Shown here piece by piece: positions 62,786 through 64,000 of a stretch of DNA of 64,000 nucleotides. The first letter of the stretch is position 1, and every line of letters starts with the position of its first letter. Source of the stretch: Antennarius striatus (taxonomy: Eukaryota; Chordata; Actinopteri; Lophiiformes; Antennariidae); the NCBI RefSeq assembly GCF_040054535.1, contig NC_090782.1, positions 20,243,001 to 20,307,000 on the forward strand, in the 5' to 3' direction. The notes below the pieces were generated by a model. The model made no database searches. It worked only from the letters and a program-made list of their open reading frames with translations, and was not told the origin of the DNA. A program made the translations under genes and the position numbers.

Positions 62786-63906
62786 CGACACAAGCATGCA
62801 CACACAGAAACGTGAAGGAGACTCCTATTAAAATATTTACATACCGTGTCAGCCGTGCTTTGGGAAGGAAAGACAGGAACTCACAGAATGTAGTGAAACG
62901 TGTCTTCATTTAAATCCACTCATAGAAACACACACTAACATTTTTTCCTGTGCAAGAGACAAACAGCAAAGATCCAACACTAAGGGTCCACTTCAAAATG
63001 GTCGTTGGATAAAAAGCTATAAGCTACTTGTGATACGGTTGTGTTTTTTTTACTGTTTCCAAGGTGTTTAGTTTCCATCTGATTTTGTAGGAATCCATTT
63101 TTTCTATGTGAAATTGTGGACATTTAAGATGATGTCTCCGATGTAATATGTACCATATAATAATAACCTCTTCGTGGTGCAAGAACATACTGTAATAATC
63201 ACCACAAAACCCACTGGACAGTCGTTGTCCCATCGCTTGGTAGATATGAATTACAATATTTTAAATCATCTAAATGTCATTTCTTTTCTCTATATCAGCT
63301 ACTTGTGTAAATGTTTTCGTCACCAAATGAAAACCCTTTTAGTTTTTACCGATGTAATGAAACCCTTTATCTTCATGGTGTAATGTTTTGCTCTACATGT
63401 GTTTAGGACATCATATCCGGAGATCATTAAGGATCGCTTTATGTAAACTACCCAGGGGAGTGGGGGCTCTCTTCACAGCTTCCTAACAGAATAATGAGTG
63501 ATATGTCAAACTTCAGATTAGATCCTGTTATTGTTTCCTGCTGTCATTAGTCTTTTCTTCAACCCCCTCAGTCAGCAAAGACAAGCAGAAATGAGCTGGT
63601 ATCTTTGTTATTGTGTGGTGGAGAGACTGTAAAATGAAATGAATAAGTGAAAATCGTGTTAGTCTGTATATGTTGTTGCTTGCTGTTGGTTTTTAAGCAC
63701 AATATAGAGTACCGCCGACCTTTAATCCTGTTCTATCCAGGCCAAAGACCTGCAGCCATCGTGTCTCCCATTGCCGGCACCACCAGGGACGTGGTGGAGA
63801 CGGCCCTGGACGTCGGTGGATTCCCCGTCCTCCTGAGCGACACGGCCGGCCTCAGAGACAGCCCAGACCTGGTGGAGAGGGAGGGGGTCCGCAGAGCTCG
63901 GGAAAG
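56118..63906 (+). CDS. gtpbp3: gtpbp3, mitochondrial tRNA modification GTPase (MnmE/TrmE family), 3'-partial
   Basis: GTPBP3 with MTO1 installs the taurinomethyl group on U34 of certain mitochondrial tRNAs. Eight coding exons: 56118-56176, 56488-56756, 57080-57166, 58863-58945, 59141-59260, 61500-61572, 62544-62687 and 63741-63906, all in phase, 333 residues visible of about 490 expected. Order: basic mitochondrial presequence ([20 protein letters not shown]), TrmE N-terminal domain, helical domain, then GTPase domain with G1 GATNAGKS (265-272), G2 GTTRD and G3 DTAG (312-315). The last visible exon ends in RRARER with donor GTAGGG. The G4 motif and the C-terminal catalytic Cys lie beyond the window. 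The position after ano8 matches human synteny. The start is the first ATG in frame, and its 5' UTR has a short upstream ORF. Confidence 0.97.
56286..56344. repeat. (CA)n microsatellite in gtpbp3 intron 1
   Basis: A 59-bp sense-strand CA run about 110 nt after the exon 1 donor, followed by an AT-rich (AAT)n tract at about 56386-56435. Confidence 0.97.
58700..58767. repeat. (TG)n microsatellite in gtpbp3 intron 3
   Basis: 34 perfect TG units on the sense strand, ending 95 nt upstream of the exon 4 acceptor and followed by CGCGCG. Confidence 0.97.
59141..61572 (+). other. gtpbp3: gtpbp3 helical domain, exons 5-6
   Basis: Exon 5 (59141-59260) encodes [20 protein letters not shown], near identical to human and bacterial MnmE (DLIDA-type motif). 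Exon 6 (61500-61572) encodes [18 protein letters not shown]. The 2.2 kb intron between them ends with a transposon-like element (61228-61458). Confidence 0.94.
61228..61458. mobile_element. MITE-like element with terminal inverted repeats, in gtpbp3 intron 5
   Basis: The left end AGTATTTTCCGCTCTATAAG and the reverse complement of the right end, AGTATTTTCTGCACTATAAG, agree over about 24 bp with three or four mismatches. The inside contains two tandem, diverged units of about 64 bp (each with ATGAATGGC and ATATAAGG/GTATAAGG). The ends resemble a vertebrate non-autonomous DNA transposon that ends in GACTATAAGGC-type repeats. There is no coding capacity. The element ends 41 bp before exon 6. Confidence 0.8.
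61621..61835 (+). other. G-rich intron segment with G-quadruplex potential
   Basis: Runs of 3, 5, 11 and 8 G occur at 61621-61660, and runs of 3, 4, 5 and 11 G at 61805-61834, on the sense strand of gtpbp3 intron 6, starting 48 nt after the exon 6 donor. Spacing satisfies the usual quadruplex pattern in both clusters. Confidence 0.7.
62544..63906 (+). other. gtpbp3: gtpbp3 GTPase domain, first part, exons 7-8
   Basis: Exon 7 carries the P-loop GATNAGKSS. Exon 8 carries [14 protein letters not shown] (switch I / potassium-sensing region of MnmE) and [16 protein letters not shown] (switch II). The Cys joining them is encoded across the 62687/63741 splice. MnmE GTPases use potassium and dimerise through these loops. 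The NKxD motif is expected just beyond the window. Confidence 0.94.
62713..62783. repeat. (CA)n microsatellite after the gtpbp3 exon 7 donor
   Basis: A 71-bp CA run with one G at 62726, in sense orientation, beginning 25 nt after the exon 7 donor (GTAAGA). Confidence 0.97.
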
Positions 63907-64000
63907 GTAGGGGGAAGGAAATTACATGATATCAAAAAGACAGTTACGATGGCGGGCAACCGTTTGTTTTGACTGGAAGTTTTGATGTTGTAGACCAAAA

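Overview
The window is vertebrate nuclear DNA, most likely from a teleost fish (probably a percomorph). Genes are split into many short exons with GT/AG introns, often only 80-150 bp long. Long CA/TG microsatellites are everywhere, and several dispersed repeats look like those common in teleost genomes. No prokaryotic, organellar or intact viral gene was seen. The species cannot be named from the sequence alone.

Five protein genes alternate strictly in strand. (1) ptprc (CD45), + strand, about 68-11244: a receptor tyrosine phosphatase of leukocytes. It is cut at its 5' end by the window but complete from the mucin-like ectodomain to the stop. (2) abhd8, - strand, 14098-16851 (coding): an alpha/beta hydrolase with a complete Ser-Asp-His triad. 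(3) dda1, + strand, 21909-23340: the 102-residue subunit of DDB1/CUL4 ubiquitin ligases. (4) ano8, - strand, 28336-53951: an anoctamin in 19 coding exons, with a 13.2 kb first intron. (5) gtpbp3, + strand, from 56118 past the window end: the mitochondrial tRNA-modifying GTPase (MnmE family). Exon phases were chained by hand. Every junction of all five reconstructed coding sequences keeps the reading frame.

Layout: ptprc and abhd8 converge across 2.9 kb holding two copies of a dispersed repeat and a 53-bp near-perfect palindrome. abhd8 and dda1 diverge across 5 kb with a CCAAT/E-box promoter candidate next to dda1. dda1 and ano8 converge, with candidate poly(A) signals only about 0.7 kb apart. 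ano8 and gtpbp3 diverge across 2.2 kb that includes a GC-rich stretch. The abhd8-dda1-ano8-gtpbp3 order and orientation match human 19p13.11 as I know it, whereas human PTPRC is on 1q31. The five genes are unrelated in function (immune signalling, hydrolase, ubiquitin ligase, ER-plasma membrane lipid handling, mitochondrial tRNA modification); what links them is conserved synteny.

I found no clearly new biological system. The observations most worth checking are these: the second phosphatase domain of this CD45 keeps a Cys-X5-Arg loop that mammalian CD45 lost; four 5' splice sites in three genes are followed within 10-25 nt by long sense-strand CA repeats; there are several long perfect palindromes in non-coding DNA; and a 231-bp terminal-inverted-repeat element sits 41 bp from a gtpbp3 splice acceptor.
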